From Anaerostipes faecalis (GTDB lineage Bacteria > Bacillota > Clostridia > Lachnospirales > Lachnospiraceae): DNA of 64,000 bases. Below, in pieces: positions 10,853-18,099 of the stretch (positions within the stretch are counted from its first letter, which is position 1; each line of letters opens with the position of its first letter). The position numbers and the translations under genes are program-made. The stretch spans positions 1 to 64,000 of the forward strand of contig NZ_JABRXE010000008.1 in assembly GCF_018982945.1 (NCBI RefSeq), read 5' to 3'. The notes under the pieces were generated by a model. It searched no databases. It saw only the letters and a program-made list of their open reading frames with translations, and was not told the DNA's origin.

Positions 10853-11080
10853 CTATTCTTTACTTTTTTTATTTTTCTTATTCCTTTTCTCTTTTACCAC
10901 ATCAATCATAAAACATAGTAAAAAATACAGAATAAAAAGTAATATGTCTTTTGTTATGATTTCATCGATAGTAGATGGAATTGTTTTGTCAAAATAGTCC
11001 AATAAGGAAATCACAACTAGAAAACAACATAAAAAAATACTATTTTTTCGAAATGTTTTAAACTTAAATACATTTTTCAT
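10853..11080 (-). CDS. small two-segment membrane protein, possible partner of the upstream secreted protein
   Basis: 75 residues from ATG 11080; GGGAG lies 9 nt upstream, whereas the in-frame ATG at 11089 directly abuts it. The sequence shows a basic N terminus, a hydrophobic segment (SIFLCCFLVVISLLDYF, about 15-31), an acidic loop (PSTIDEIITKD), a second hydrophobic segment (ILLFILYFLLCFMI) and a strongly basic tail (KEKRNKKNKKSKE). This N-in/C-in layout is common for bacteriocin-immunity proteins, but no family is recognised. It lies 83 nt downstream of the secreted-protein gene on the same strand, and the two are probably co-transcribed. Confidence 0.6.
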   Translation of the reverse strand: MKNVFKFKTFRKNSIFLCCFLVVISLLDYFDKTIPSTIDEIITKDILLFILYFLLCFMIDVVKEKRNKKNKKSKE

Positions 11081-11163
11081 AATAACCATCTCCCTATCTT
11101 ATCCAACAACATATCTAACCTTATTCATACTTGTAACTGCTTTATGAATTTTATAGTATACTT

Positions 11164-11681
11164 TTATTCCCTTTTTTTACTATAAGCTTTATGAACTGCT
11201 TTCTCCAAGGATGAGTAGCCCCCATATGAAGAAGCTACAGCAACAGCTGAAAGTCCCCATCCACATCCAGGTATTGCACTAATCAACAAGGAAATAGCAC
11301 CTGAAGCAGTCTTAGCTTTTTTTAATCCTGTTTTATATAAGTATTTCACACCCGAATAATTAATGTATCCACATTGAACTTCTGGATAGTATGAACTACT
11401 AGCTCTTTTTAGCACATTCTCTTTGTTAATAATATTATTATCCAAATTATAGATATCAATAAGTATGGCTGCATATTCTTCCTCGCTAATAGTTCCATTT
11501 CCTAACATAATCGATGCTTTGTTTAATTGATAGACTAAATCCGCAGAAGCAGAAATTGTATTTATTGAATGAGTTGTTTGAACTATTGTCTCGTTTTCCT
11601 GTTCCACATTTGCTGCAACTGGCACAGATGTAAAACTTACAAATACAGCTATTATAAAAGATATTATTTTTTCTTATTCAT
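11164..11681 (-). pseudogene. secreted protein gene with a reading-frame break in the signal peptide
   Basis: A clear ribosome site (AGGAG, 7 nt) precedes ATG 11681, which opens MNKKK and then meets TAA. One extra A in the A6 tract at 11667-11672 (minus strand) would give MNKKKIISFIIAVFVSFTSV joined to PVAANVEQENE, a textbook signal peptide in frame with the 150-odd downstream codons. Without the correction the open frame begins only at a GTG that has no ribosome site. The mature part has a Ser/Thr/Asn-rich stretch, an acidic segment (TISEEEYAAILIDIYNLD) and a hydrophobic Gly/Ala-rich C-terminal region (SGAISLLISAIPGCGWGLSA) with a basic tail. Function unknown; a membrane-active peptide is inference. 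The break could be phase variation, decay or a sequencing error. Confidence 0.7.
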
Positions 11682-11756
11682 AATCTTTCTCCTATCATAC
11701 AGTCAAAAAGTATCTTTTTTACATTTGTATTTTTCAAACTTTCTGTTACAATATGA

Positions 11757-11793
11757 GTATCCATGTGATACGTTGTTTGTATCTATTTGATAC
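11757..11793. promoter_or_regulatory. tandem palindromes upstream of the secreted-protein gene
   Basis: GTATC-N5-GATAC occurs at 11757-11771 and again at 11779-11793, with centres 22 bp apart (two helical turns). The first ends 5 bp from a weak -35-like TTGTAA (11746-11751, minus strand), with TACAAA at 11724-11729. This is the position expected for a pair of activator sites. The regulator is unknown. Confidence 0.5.
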
Positions 11794-11935
11794 AAAATAG
11801 GCTGGCACCCTTTGTATTACATGGATTTTCTATCAATCATATGCATCACCATTCCTTTCTTCTTCTAAACAAAATGCCACTCAGGCAATCCATATGCACC
11901 CAATTTCCATCAAAATATCACAAAAAAATCCAATT

Positions 11936-12121
11936 TTAGTTCCACAGATAAATAAAAACGTTACCACAAAAAATACCTTTACAGTTTTTGATTCTTAATA
12001 ATCCTTTCATATTCTCCACCATTCTCATTATATTCACATAGGTTTTCAATGCATCTCCATCTATGATACTGGTACCCTGAAATGCACAGGAGTTAAATAT
12101 TTTATTCGTAATATTCTTCAT
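11936..12121 (-). CDS. 61-codon ORF behind a BlaI-type operator
   Basis: No family recognised. I keep it because AGGAAAG lies just before the ATG and a good promoter sits about 30 nt further up (TTGTGT, 17 nt, TATAAT), overlapped by an operator almost identical to the one in front of blaI. The 61 residues (from MKNITNKIFNSCAFQGTSII) have no signal peptide or clear membrane span; the middle is a likely helix (ALKTYVNIMRMVENMKGLLRI), and there are three cysteines. It could be a genuine small effector, a leader peptide, or the remnant of a longer gene. The 250 nt downstream to the next gene hold no other convincing ORF. Confidence 0.4.
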   Translation of the reverse strand: MKNITNKIFNSCAFQGTSIIDGDALKTYVNIMRMVENMKGLLRIKNCKGIFCGNVFIYLWN

Positions 12122-12149
12122 TCTTTCCTAAATTTCATTTATTTTCTTT

Positions 12150-12191
12150 ATTATAACATTATCCTCCAGTTAACACAACTAAAATTTTAGT
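12150..12191 (-). promoter_or_regulatory. promoter with BlaI-type operator (copy 1)
   Basis: TATAAT (12150-12155), 17-nt spacer and TTGTGT (12173-12178) on the minus strand. The operator ACAACTAAAATTTTAG (12175-12190) overlaps the -35 and contains the perfect 14-bp palindrome ACTAAAATTTTAGT (12178-12191). It differs at one base from the copy before blaI. Confidence 0.6.
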
Positions 12192-12227
12192 CACTTTACT
12201 TGTTGTATTTTGAACAGTACTATATCA

Positions 12228-12680
12228 TTATTTCCTATAATATCCAATCGCCTGAATACTGCCAGATGAGCAATTTTGAACAAACACATGATATGTATCC
12301 GTTTCCTTAATTTTAAATGTTTTATAAACTCCCATTGTCGTAGATTGATAAATTTTTTGTGTATTTCCTCTTATAATACCAATCAAAACCTTTTTCTCCG
12401 GCTTCACACTAATTTTAATTTCAATTGTGCTTCCTGCCTTTTTCTTAAATCCCCCGCTCTTTTTCAAAGTTTTTGGCTTTACCGTCCAATTCACTCCTGT
12501 CTTTACGGCAAACGGAGAAATCCCTGTATCTTCTGTCCATTCTTCCGTAAATCCATCTTCCAGAATCACCGAAGAATACTCCAAATCCGCATTAGAATTC
12601 TCCGCTGCACTTACCTTATTCCCTATTCCAAAGAAACATAATACTGACATCATAATACATAATCCTTTTTTCCACCTCAT
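12228..12680 (-). CDS. secreted protein sharing the outer sensor domain of the adjacent BlaR1-like protein
   Basis: 150 residues from ATG 12680 (AAAAGGAG upstream); an earlier in-frame start would overlap blaR1. A signal peptide is evident (MRWKKGLCIMMSVLCFFGIG, cleavage after about VSA-A). An acidic linker follows, then a ~88-residue domain from about 62: VNWTVKPKTLKKSGGFKK, EIKISV, VLIGII, TFKI, YHVFVQN, GYY. The same landmarks recur in order in the last ~95 residues of the BlaR1-like protein (VVWDVVP, GYLKKG, VEIAVS, VSIGII, IFTIKK, YYRVFMEN, GGYY). It begins 14 nt after the blaR1 stop, so it belongs to the blaI-blaR1 operon. Function is unknown; a soluble partner, decoy or effector of the sensor is inference. 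Confidence 0.8.
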   Translation of the reverse strand: MRWKKGLCIMMSVLCFFGIGNKVSAAENSNADLEYSSVILEDGFTEEWTEDTGISPFAVKTGVNWTVKPKTLKKSGGFKKKAGSTIEIKISVKPEKKVLIGIIRGNTQKIYQSTTMGVYKTFKIKETDTYHVFVQNCSSGSIQAIGYYRK

Positions 12681-12694
12681 ACCTATCTCCTTTT

Positions 12695-14098
12695 TTATTT
12701 CTGTTTCACATTGACGCAATAATATCCTCCAAAATCTCCCATTTGTTTTCCCCAATTTTCCATAAAAACTCTATAATAACCGTCTTTTTTTATTGTAAAT
12801 ATTCTACAAAAGTCAAATCCTTTTTCTGCATAAGTTTCCTTTCCTTGAGAATCAATAATTCCGATAGATACCTGCGTCTCAGGGTTCTCTTCCTCAAAAC
12901 CGGTCGATACAGCAATTTCTACTTCCATTCCTTTTTTCAAATATCCCGGTTCCGTCTGTATTCTTTCTCCCGGTACCACATCCCAAACTACTGATTCTGC
13001 CTTTTCCGGTCTTGGTTTTTCTTTCCGCGTCGTCACTTTTCGAATTCCCGGATTCGGATGATTCCGTTCTTTCCCGCCCCGGATTCTCGGTGTGTCTTTT
13101 ACTTCTACAAACCCGGCTTCTTCTAAATCAATATCCGTCTTTTCATATACAATATTATATCCCTCTACAAATGCCGCCCCCGATACCGTCACGGTTCCTG
13201 CACTGATTCCCAGAACCACGAACAGTAAAAGTGCTGCCACTCCTTTTTTATGTACCTTTTGCTTTCGGTAAGACTGCATTCGCTTCATTCGCAATTTTAG
13301 CAATTCTTTATTTTCATACAGTCCGGCAGTTGTATAAACTCCATATACCGGTACTTCCATAGAAATATCTATAATCACGGTAAAATAATATTTAATATCC
13401 CGGATTCTTTCGCTAACCGCCATATCACAATAGGTCTCTCCCCACTGATCCATTTGTTCAAACAAATTTTTTACCATCGGTTGAAACCAGTAGATGCAAC
13501 AGGTAACATTCGTCCATTGTTTCCATATCAGATCATGATGTTTTACATGCATCAATTCATGATAAAAAATAACCTCCAATTCTTCTTTTTTATACTCCTT
13601 CGGAAGAATGACTTTCGGCTGAAAAATTCCATATAGCATAGGACTTCCGGCTTTTTGTTGTATAACTGCAGAAATATGTGTTCGGATTCCCAATTTTCGT
13701 TTCACTTCTGCCAAAACTTCTTCCGTCTGTGGCAGACACGGCAGACTTTCTCTTACATCTTTTTGAATTCTCCGGTATTGTTTGAATAGCTGTATCACCG
13801 CTGTAAAACAACCCAGCAGCCATAGAATTCCTAAAATCCCAAAAACAATACCTAATGTTTTTGTCGGCCAAAACAGCCATCGTTTTGTTTCCATATTCAG
13901 CATATAAATCCATGTAATTGGAAAAAAGAAAACAAGTAGTACAGCTTTCCACATCCAATAACTGACTTCTACATAATCTTTTCTTTCCATATACTTTCCA
14001 ACAGTTTTCCATAATAAATATAAAATCGTTCCCTGTACTGCACATAAAAAAATTGCACTAAATATTTCTATTACTATCTTAATCAAAGTCCATATCAT
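12695..14098 (-). CDS. BlaR1/MecR1-family M56 sensor metalloprotease without a penicillin-binding domain
   Basis: 467-residue membrane protease-sensor. Three N-terminal membrane segments (about 3-32, 47-66, 83-105) precede the cytoplasmic zinc protease domain with HELMH at 180-184 and a distal glutamate in WGETYCDMA. A fourth segment follows at about 286-305 (GVAALLLFVVLGISAGTV). The remaining ~160 residues are outside the cell: a charged linker, then a compact ~95-residue domain. Classical BlaR1 instead carries a ~250-residue transpeptidase-like beta-lactam sensor, and no SxxK motif is visible here, so beta-lactam sensing is unlikely. By family knowledge, an external signal activates the protease, which relieves repression by BlaI. 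It overlaps the blaI 3' end by 20 nt and is followed by a secreted homologue of its own sensor domain. Confidence 0.88.
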   Translation of the reverse strand: MIWTLIKIVIEIFSAIFLCAVQGTILYLLWKTVGKYMERKDYVEVSYWMWKAVLLVFFFPITWIYMLNMETKRWLFWPTKTLGIVFGILGILWLLGCFTAVIQLFKQYRRIQKDVRESLPCLPQTEEVLAEVKRKLGIRTHISAVIQQKAGSPMLYGIFQPKVILPKEYKKEELEVIFYHELMHVKHHDLIWKQWTNVTCCIYWFQPMVKNLFEQMDQWGETYCDMAVSERIRDIKYYFTVIIDISMEVPVYGVYTTAGLYENKELLKLRMKRMQSYRKQKVHKKGVAALLLFVVLGISAGTVTVSGAAFVEGYNIVYEKTDIDLEEAGFVEVKDTPRIRGGKERNHPNPGIRKVTTRKEKPRPEKAESVVWDVVPGERIQTEPGYLKKGMEVEIAVSTGFEEENPETQVSIGIIDSQGKETYAEKGFDFCRIFTIKKDGYYRVFMENWGKQMGDFGGYYCVNVKQK

Positions 14099-14450
14099 CT
14101 AATAATCCTTTCAGTTCCTGACTTTCATCTTCTGACAGCCTTCCTCCTAACGCACTGAGAAACTGCTTTGCCGAACCATCAAACCATATATCCAGAATTT
14201 CCGCTGCCTGCTCTTTTTTATAAGTTTCCACCGGAATCAAAGTTTGAATATAAGACTGCCTTCCTCTCTTTTCGACATTAATATATCCTTTTTCCTCTAA
14301 TCGAAATAAATATGTTCGAATACTTGTTCTTTTATAATCCTTATGAAAATTTTCTTTTAATTTCTTTCCCAGCTCCAAAAACGGCATTTCACCTTCGTAT
14401 TCCCAAATACACCGCATAATTAGCTGTTCTACATCCGTTAATTTTTCTAT
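14079..14450 (-). CDS. BlaI/MecI-family repressor, probable ATA start codon
   Basis: Winged-helix repressor cleaved or inactivated through BlaR1-type sensors. The frame open upstream reads IEKLTDVEQLIMRCIWEYEG, an excellent match to BlaI N termini (M-KLTDVEQ-IM--LW), and a perfect AGGAGG (14459-14464) lies exactly 8 nt before codon 14448-14450, which is ATA. The first internal ATG (14417) has no ribosome site and would remove helix 1. I therefore place the start at ATA, giving 123 residues, the usual BlaI length. Helix-turn-helix residues lie around KRTSIRTYLFRLEEKGYI; the C-terminal dimer region ends LLDDMDFD. It is the first gene of blaI-blaR1-secreted protein and has an operator overlapping its -35. 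Confidence 0.8.
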   Translation of the reverse strand: MEKLTDVEQLIMRCIWEYEGEMPFLELGKKLKENFHKDYKRTSIRTYLFRLEEKGYINVEKRGRQSYIQTLIPVETYKKEQAAEILDIWFDGSAKQFLSALGGRLSEDESQELKGLLDDMDFD

Positions 14451-14481
14451 TTTTACTTCCTCCTATATATTTTATCCTTTT

Positions 14482-14522
14482 ATTATATCATTGCTTTTTT
14501 ATCATTACAACTAAATTTTTAG
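14482..14522 (-). promoter_or_regulatory. blaI promoter with operator (copy 2)
   Basis: TATAAT (14482-14487), 17-nt spacer and TTGTAA (14505-14510) on the minus strand, overlapped by ACAACTAAATTTTTAG (14507-14522). The operator matches copy 1 (12175-12190) at 15 of 16 bases and has the same offset from the -35. It also lies in the divergent gap in front of the gene at 14610. Confidence 0.65.
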
Positions 14523-14609
14523 ACATATAAAATATTTCCACAAAATCTTTTGATTTTTTGTGCAATTTTTATTGACTTTCTTCATAGAATAAAACGAAGG
14601 AGGAATACA

Positions 14610-14912
14610 ATGAATCAAAATGCAAATTTGGAATTGGAGAGATTAAAATTACAAAATAAATACCAGCAAATAAATTCCGGCAAAAATTACATACAAGAAG
14701 AAAATGAACAACCTTCTTACTGGTCTTTTTTAAAACTCAGAATCGGATTTTCTCTTTTGCTGCTGTTCTTTATTGTGACTTCTTTAAAAGCTTTTGATTC
14801 CTCAGAAACCAAAAAAGTACAACATGTATTAAAACAGATCAATCAAAGAGATCCCTATACACAAAAAGCATTAGATAAATTAAAATCTTCTATTTCTTTT
14901 CCAAACAAATAA
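14610..14912 (+). CDS. small single-pass membrane protein divergent from blaI
   Basis: 100 residues from ATG 14610; AAGGAGG lies 6 nt upstream. The N-terminal ~40 residues are polar with a helical, coiled-coil-like start (NLELERLKLQNKYQQI). One membrane segment follows (LRIGFSLLLLFFIVTSLKAF, about 48-67), then a C-terminal lysine-rich helix (KVQHVLKQINQRDPYTQKAL). With no signal peptide it is probably N-in/C-out. No family is recognised. The gap it shares with blaI carries the BlaI-type operator, so the gene may belong to the same regulon. A hairpin at 14911-14939 follows the stop. Confidence 0.65.
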   Translation: MNQNANLELERLKLQNKYQQINSGKNYIQEENEQPSYWSFLKLRIGFSLLLLFFIVTSLKAFDSSETKKVQHVLKQINQRDPYTQKALDKLKSSISFPNK

Positions 14913-14939
14913 GGGATACACAAATTTTGTGCATCCCTT
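14911..14939. terminator. bidirectional terminator between convergent genes
   Basis: AAGGGATACACAA and TTGTGCATCCCTT pair with one mismatch (G-U on the minus strand), between the gene ending at 14912 and ddh ending at 14955. Confidence 0.65.
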
Positions 14940-14954
14940 TCAATATTCATATTT

Positions 14955-15935
14955 TTATAATAAATGCTTTCTTAATTCTTCTCCTGATTTTGGACTTAAA
15001 TATGCAGGTGCAATATCGAACACTGTCTTGCATCCTGTTTGCCCTTCTGTCTGTAAACGATAAACGGCTCTTGCATAAGCAAGCAAAACAGATGATGTAA
15101 ATTCCGGATTAGAATCTAATTTCAAACTGTATTCAATGACATGCTTATGCTCTTTTTCCCATCCTGTTACGCCGGTTCTGAAAACAAATCCCCCATGAGG
15201 GATCCCGCTATGATCTCTTTTCAGTTCCTCTTCACTGATAAAATGAACCGTTGTATCATAATCAGAGAAATAATTTGGCATATTCTTAATGGTTTCTTCA
15301 ATCTTCTGAAGATCTGCACCTTCTTCAGGCACCACAAAACACTCTCTTGTATGTTTCTGTCTTGTTGTTAGTTGTGGATTGCTTCCGCTGCGGACTACCT
15401 CTAAAGCTTCTTCTACAGGTATTGTATACTGTTTTCCGTCTTTTACACCTTCTACCCGGCGGATAGCATCAGAATGTCCCTGACTAACTCCCTTTCCCCA
15501 GAAAGTATAATCATTACCTTCCGGAAGAATTGCATTTGCATATAAGCGGTTTAATGAAAACATTCCCGGATCCCATCCACAGGAAATCAATGCAGTATGT
15601 CCGCTTTCTTTCGCTGCTGCATCTACATTTGCAAAATGTTCCGGAATTCTTGCATGTGTATCAAAACTATCAATTACGTTAAAATATTTTGCGTATTCCG
15701 GTGTTTGCTTTGGAAGATCTGTTGCACTTCCTCCACAAAGTACCAAAACATCAATCTGATCTTTCATGTTTTCGATTTCGTCAACAGAATAGACTGGAAC
15801 TCCTTCGGTTAAAATCGTCACATCCGCTGGATTTCTTCTCGTAAACACTGCTGCCAATTCCATGTCATCGTTCTGACGGATACCACATTCGATTCCTCTA
15901 CCAAGGTTTCCATATCCTAAAATACCTATTTTCAT
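14955..15935 (-). CDS. ddh: meso-diaminopimelate D-dehydrogenase
   Basis: NADPH-dependent enzyme that makes meso-diaminopimelate from tetrahydrodipicolinate in a single step, feeding peptidoglycan and lysine synthesis. The 326 residues begin with a Rossmann motif (KIGILGYGNLGRGIE), followed by VFTRRNP, VLCGGSATDLP, SCGWDPGMFSLNRLYA and WGKGVSQGHSDAIRRVEGV, all characteristic of Ddh and of normal length. A promoter-like TTGTCA/TATAAA pair (16-nt spacer) lies in the upstream gap near 15990-16010. It stands alone, with no other lysine gene nearby. Confidence 0.93.
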   Translation of the reverse strand: MKIGILGYGNLGRGIECGIRQNDDMELAAVFTRRNPADVTILTEGVPVYSVDEIENMKDQIDVLVLCGGSATDLPKQTPEYAKYFNVIDSFDTHARIPEHFANVDAAAKESGHTALISCGWDPGMFSLNRLYANAILPEGNDYTFWGKGVSQGHSDAIRRVEGVKDGKQYTIPVEEALEVVRSGSNPQLTTRQKHTRECFVVPEEGADLQKIEETIKNMPNYFSDYDTTVHFISEEELKRDHSGIPHGGFVFRTGVTGWEKEHKHVIEYSLKLDSNPEFTSSVLLAYARAVYRLQTEGQTGCKTVFDIAPAYLSPKSGEELRKHLL

Positions 15936-16040
15936 TCCTAAATTCTCCTTTCGCTTTCCGATTTCAAATCAGTCTGGTATCTGCTATTTTATACTCATTC
16001 CATATTATTTGACAAGCCTTGTCCTTAAAAAAATTTATCT

Positions 16041-16682
16041 TTATGCCAAACCTGCCACTTTCTGCATTTTTTCTTTACAGAATTTATTATAAACAGCAAT
16101 GACACGACCAGTAAAAATTACCACAACAATCGTTCCAGCACCGATTCCGATGATTTGATGTGTAATTACAATTCCAATGATACATGAAATACAGAAACTG
16201 GTAAAATCAAACACATTTTTACCAAGTCCCATGTCTTTTCCTAATTTTTCTCCAATCACTGCTGCCAGTGCATCTGCCGGATTTGGCACCAGTTTCATAT
16301 TCACCATTGTTGCCACTCCAACTCCCGTCACAAGAATCCCTGCAATTAACACAACCACTTTTTCCAGTGTATTTTCCGGCTGTATCACAAGAAAATCATT
16401 AAAAATATTGATAAATATACTGGTTACCAGACTCATTGGAATCTGCAAAAGTTCATAAAAGTGAAATTCTCTGCCCTTAAAAAAAGCTTCCACCGCTACA
16501 CAAACGCAATAAAAAAAGAATGTTACCATTCCTAAGTTCCACTGTCCAATCTGACTGATACAATATGGCACTGAAATAATCGGGGAAACTCCCAGTAATG
16601 TCTTAGTATTTAAGACAATTCCCAAAGCCAGAGTAATCAATCCAATTATATAAATTATAATTCTTATACACATTTTCCTCAA
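16041..16682 (-). CDS. YczE/YitT-like integral membrane protein
   Basis: 213 residues with about five membrane segments (IIIYIIGLITLALGIVL, MVTFFFYCVCVAVEAFF, PMSLVTSIFINIF, VVVLIAGILVTGVGVATM, FTSFCISCIIGIVI). The motif MKLVPNPADALAAVIGEKLG resembles the YczE/YyaS/YitT family, and the pattern LNTKTLLGVSPIISVPYC at the N terminus is also typical. The start is taken at TTG 16682, 7 nt from AGGAG; the ATG at 16673 has poorer spacing. The biochemical role of the family is unsettled. A TATAAT at about 16704-16709 overlaps the tyrS terminator region. Confidence 0.75.
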   Translation of the reverse strand: MRKMCIRIIIYIIGLITLALGIVLNTKTLLGVSPIISVPYCISQIGQWNLGMVTFFFYCVCVAVEAFFKGREFHFYELLQIPMSLVTSIFINIFNDFLVIQPENTLEKVVVLIAGILVTGVGVATMVNMKLVPNPADALAAVIGEKLGKDMGLGKNVFDFTSFCISCIIGIVITHQIIGIGAGTIVVVIFTGRVIAVYNKFCKEKMQKVAGLA

Positions 16683-16715
16683 ACAATCATCTCCTTTTCT
16701 TCTATATATTATAGC

Positions 16716-16747
16716 AAAGACCCTGATTTTTGAAAACCAGGGTCTTT
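16716..16747. terminator. terminator after tyrS
   Basis: 15-nt arms AAAGACCCTGATTTT / AAAACCAGGGTCTTT (one mismatch, G-U on the minus strand), 24 nt past the tyrS stop. Confidence 0.65.
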
Positions 16748-16770
16748 TGTCATTTTTTTAATCATAAAAT

Positions 16771-18021
16771 TTATTTTTCTATGATCTGGCAGAATTTTTT
16801 CTTGCCTTTTTTCAGAAGGATTCTGTTTTTATCATCAAAATCAGCTTTTCCAAAGACTGCTTTTATATCTGTAACCTTTTCTCCGTTTACAGATACTCCT
16901 CCTTGCTGAACCATTCTTCTTGCATCGGAACGTGTCGTACACAATTTGGAATCAACAAGAAGTGTCAAAATATCGATTCCTTCTTCCAACTGTGCTGTTT
17001 CATATTCAAATGTTGGTGCATCATCATTGGCTCCACCACTGACAAACATTGCTTTGGCTGCTGTCTGTGCTTTCTTGGCTTCTTCTTCTCCATGAACAAT
17101 CTTAGTCACTTCATATGCCAGTACTTCTTTGGCTTTATTAATTTCTGCTCCTTCTAACGCACCTAATCTGCGAACTTCTTCCATAGGAAGGAATGTCAAT
17201 AAACCAAGGCACTCTTCAACTTTTACATCTTCAATATTTCTCCAATACTGATAGAAATCATATGGAGATGTTTTTTCAGGATCAAGCCATACAGCACCAG
17301 CCATGGTTTTTCCCATTTTCACTCCATCACTTCTTGTTAACAGAGTTAATGTAAGTCCATAGGCATCTTCCTGTTCTTTTCTTCTGATCAGGTCGGCACC
17401 CGCAAGAATATTAGACCACTGGTCATTTCCACCCATTTCCAGCTTACATCCATATTTTCTATTTAGTACAAGGAAATCATATGCCTGCATCAGCATGTAA
17501 TTGAATTCAAATAATGTCAGTCCTCTTTCCATACGCTGTTTATAGCATTCTGCTGTCAGCATTTTATTTACAGAAAAATGTACTGCAATTTCTCTTAAAA
17601 AATCTACATATTTTAAATTCAAAAGCCAGTCTGCATTATTGGCAATAATCGCTTTATCATCATCAAAGTCAATAAACCTTGATAACTGCTCTTTAAAACG
17701 AGCTGCATTATGATTGATTGTATCAATGGTCAGCATATTTCTCATATCAGATTTTCCTGATGGATCTCCGATCATAGTTGTCCCGCCACCAAGCAGTGCA
17801 ATTGGACGATGCCCTGCTTTCTGCATATGCATCATTGCCATAATCGTCAGAAAATGTCCCGCTGTCAGACTGTCTGCTGTTGCATCAAATCCAATATAAA
17901 AAGTAACTTTTTCTTTTCCTAGAAGGTCTCTTAATTCCTCGTGCGTTGTCTGGGCAATAAAGCCACGTTCCTGTAAAATATCATATACATTTCTACTCAT
18001 CTTACTATTAAACTCCTTCAT
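16771..18021 (-). CDS. tyrS: tyrosyl-tRNA synthetase
   Basis: Charges tRNA-Tyr. The 416 residues are a complete class I enzyme: [18 protein letters not shown] with the HIGH-equivalent AGHF (54-57), [28 protein letters not shown] for tyrosine and tRNA contacts, the KMSKS-equivalent KMGKT at 235-239, and a C-terminal S4 RNA-binding domain ([21 protein letters not shown]). Only 78 nt separate it from the upstream gene, and no T-box features (no GGTGGTACCGCG) are present, unlike many Firmicutes tyrS genes. It ends at a hairpin terminator. Confidence 0.96.
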   Translation of the reverse strand: MKEFNSKMSRNVYDILQERGFIAQTTHEELRDLLGKEKVTFYIGFDATADSLTAGHFLTIMAMMHMQKAGHRPIALLGGGTTMIGDPSGKSDMRNMLTIDTINHNAARFKEQLSRFIDFDDDKAIIANNADWLLNLKYVDFLREIAVHFSVNKMLTAECYKQRMERGLTLFEFNYMLMQAYDFLVLNRKYGCKLEMGGNDQWSNILAGADLIRRKEQEDAYGLTLTLLTRSDGVKMGKTMAGAVWLDPEKTSPYDFYQYWRNIEDVKVEECLGLLTFLPMEEVRRLGALEGAEINKAKEVLAYEVTKIVHGEEEAKKAQTAAKAMFVSGGANDDAPTFEYETAQLEEGIDILTLLVDSKLCTTRSDARRMVQQGGVSVNGEKVTDIKAVFGKADFDDKNRILLKKGKKKFCQIIEK

Positions 18022-18099
18022 TTCTTATCCATGTCACTTATATAAGAATACACATTTTATGGAAATTCTTCAATATTTTTTAATAGAAAACCTCTATAA

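Noticed and set aside
11757-11793. LytTR-type direct repeats
   Set aside because: The 22-bp spacing is suggestive, but each half is itself a palindrome and does not match the asymmetric LytTR consensus, so no regulator family was assigned.
14079-14417. BlaI starting at the internal ATG 14417
   Set aside because: No ribosome site precedes it, it would remove the first conserved helix, and a perfect AGGAGG sits 8 nt before the ATA codon at 14450.
18022-18099. Possible T-box in front of tyrS
   Set aside because: Only 78 nt are available and no GGTGGTACCGCG-like sequence is present.
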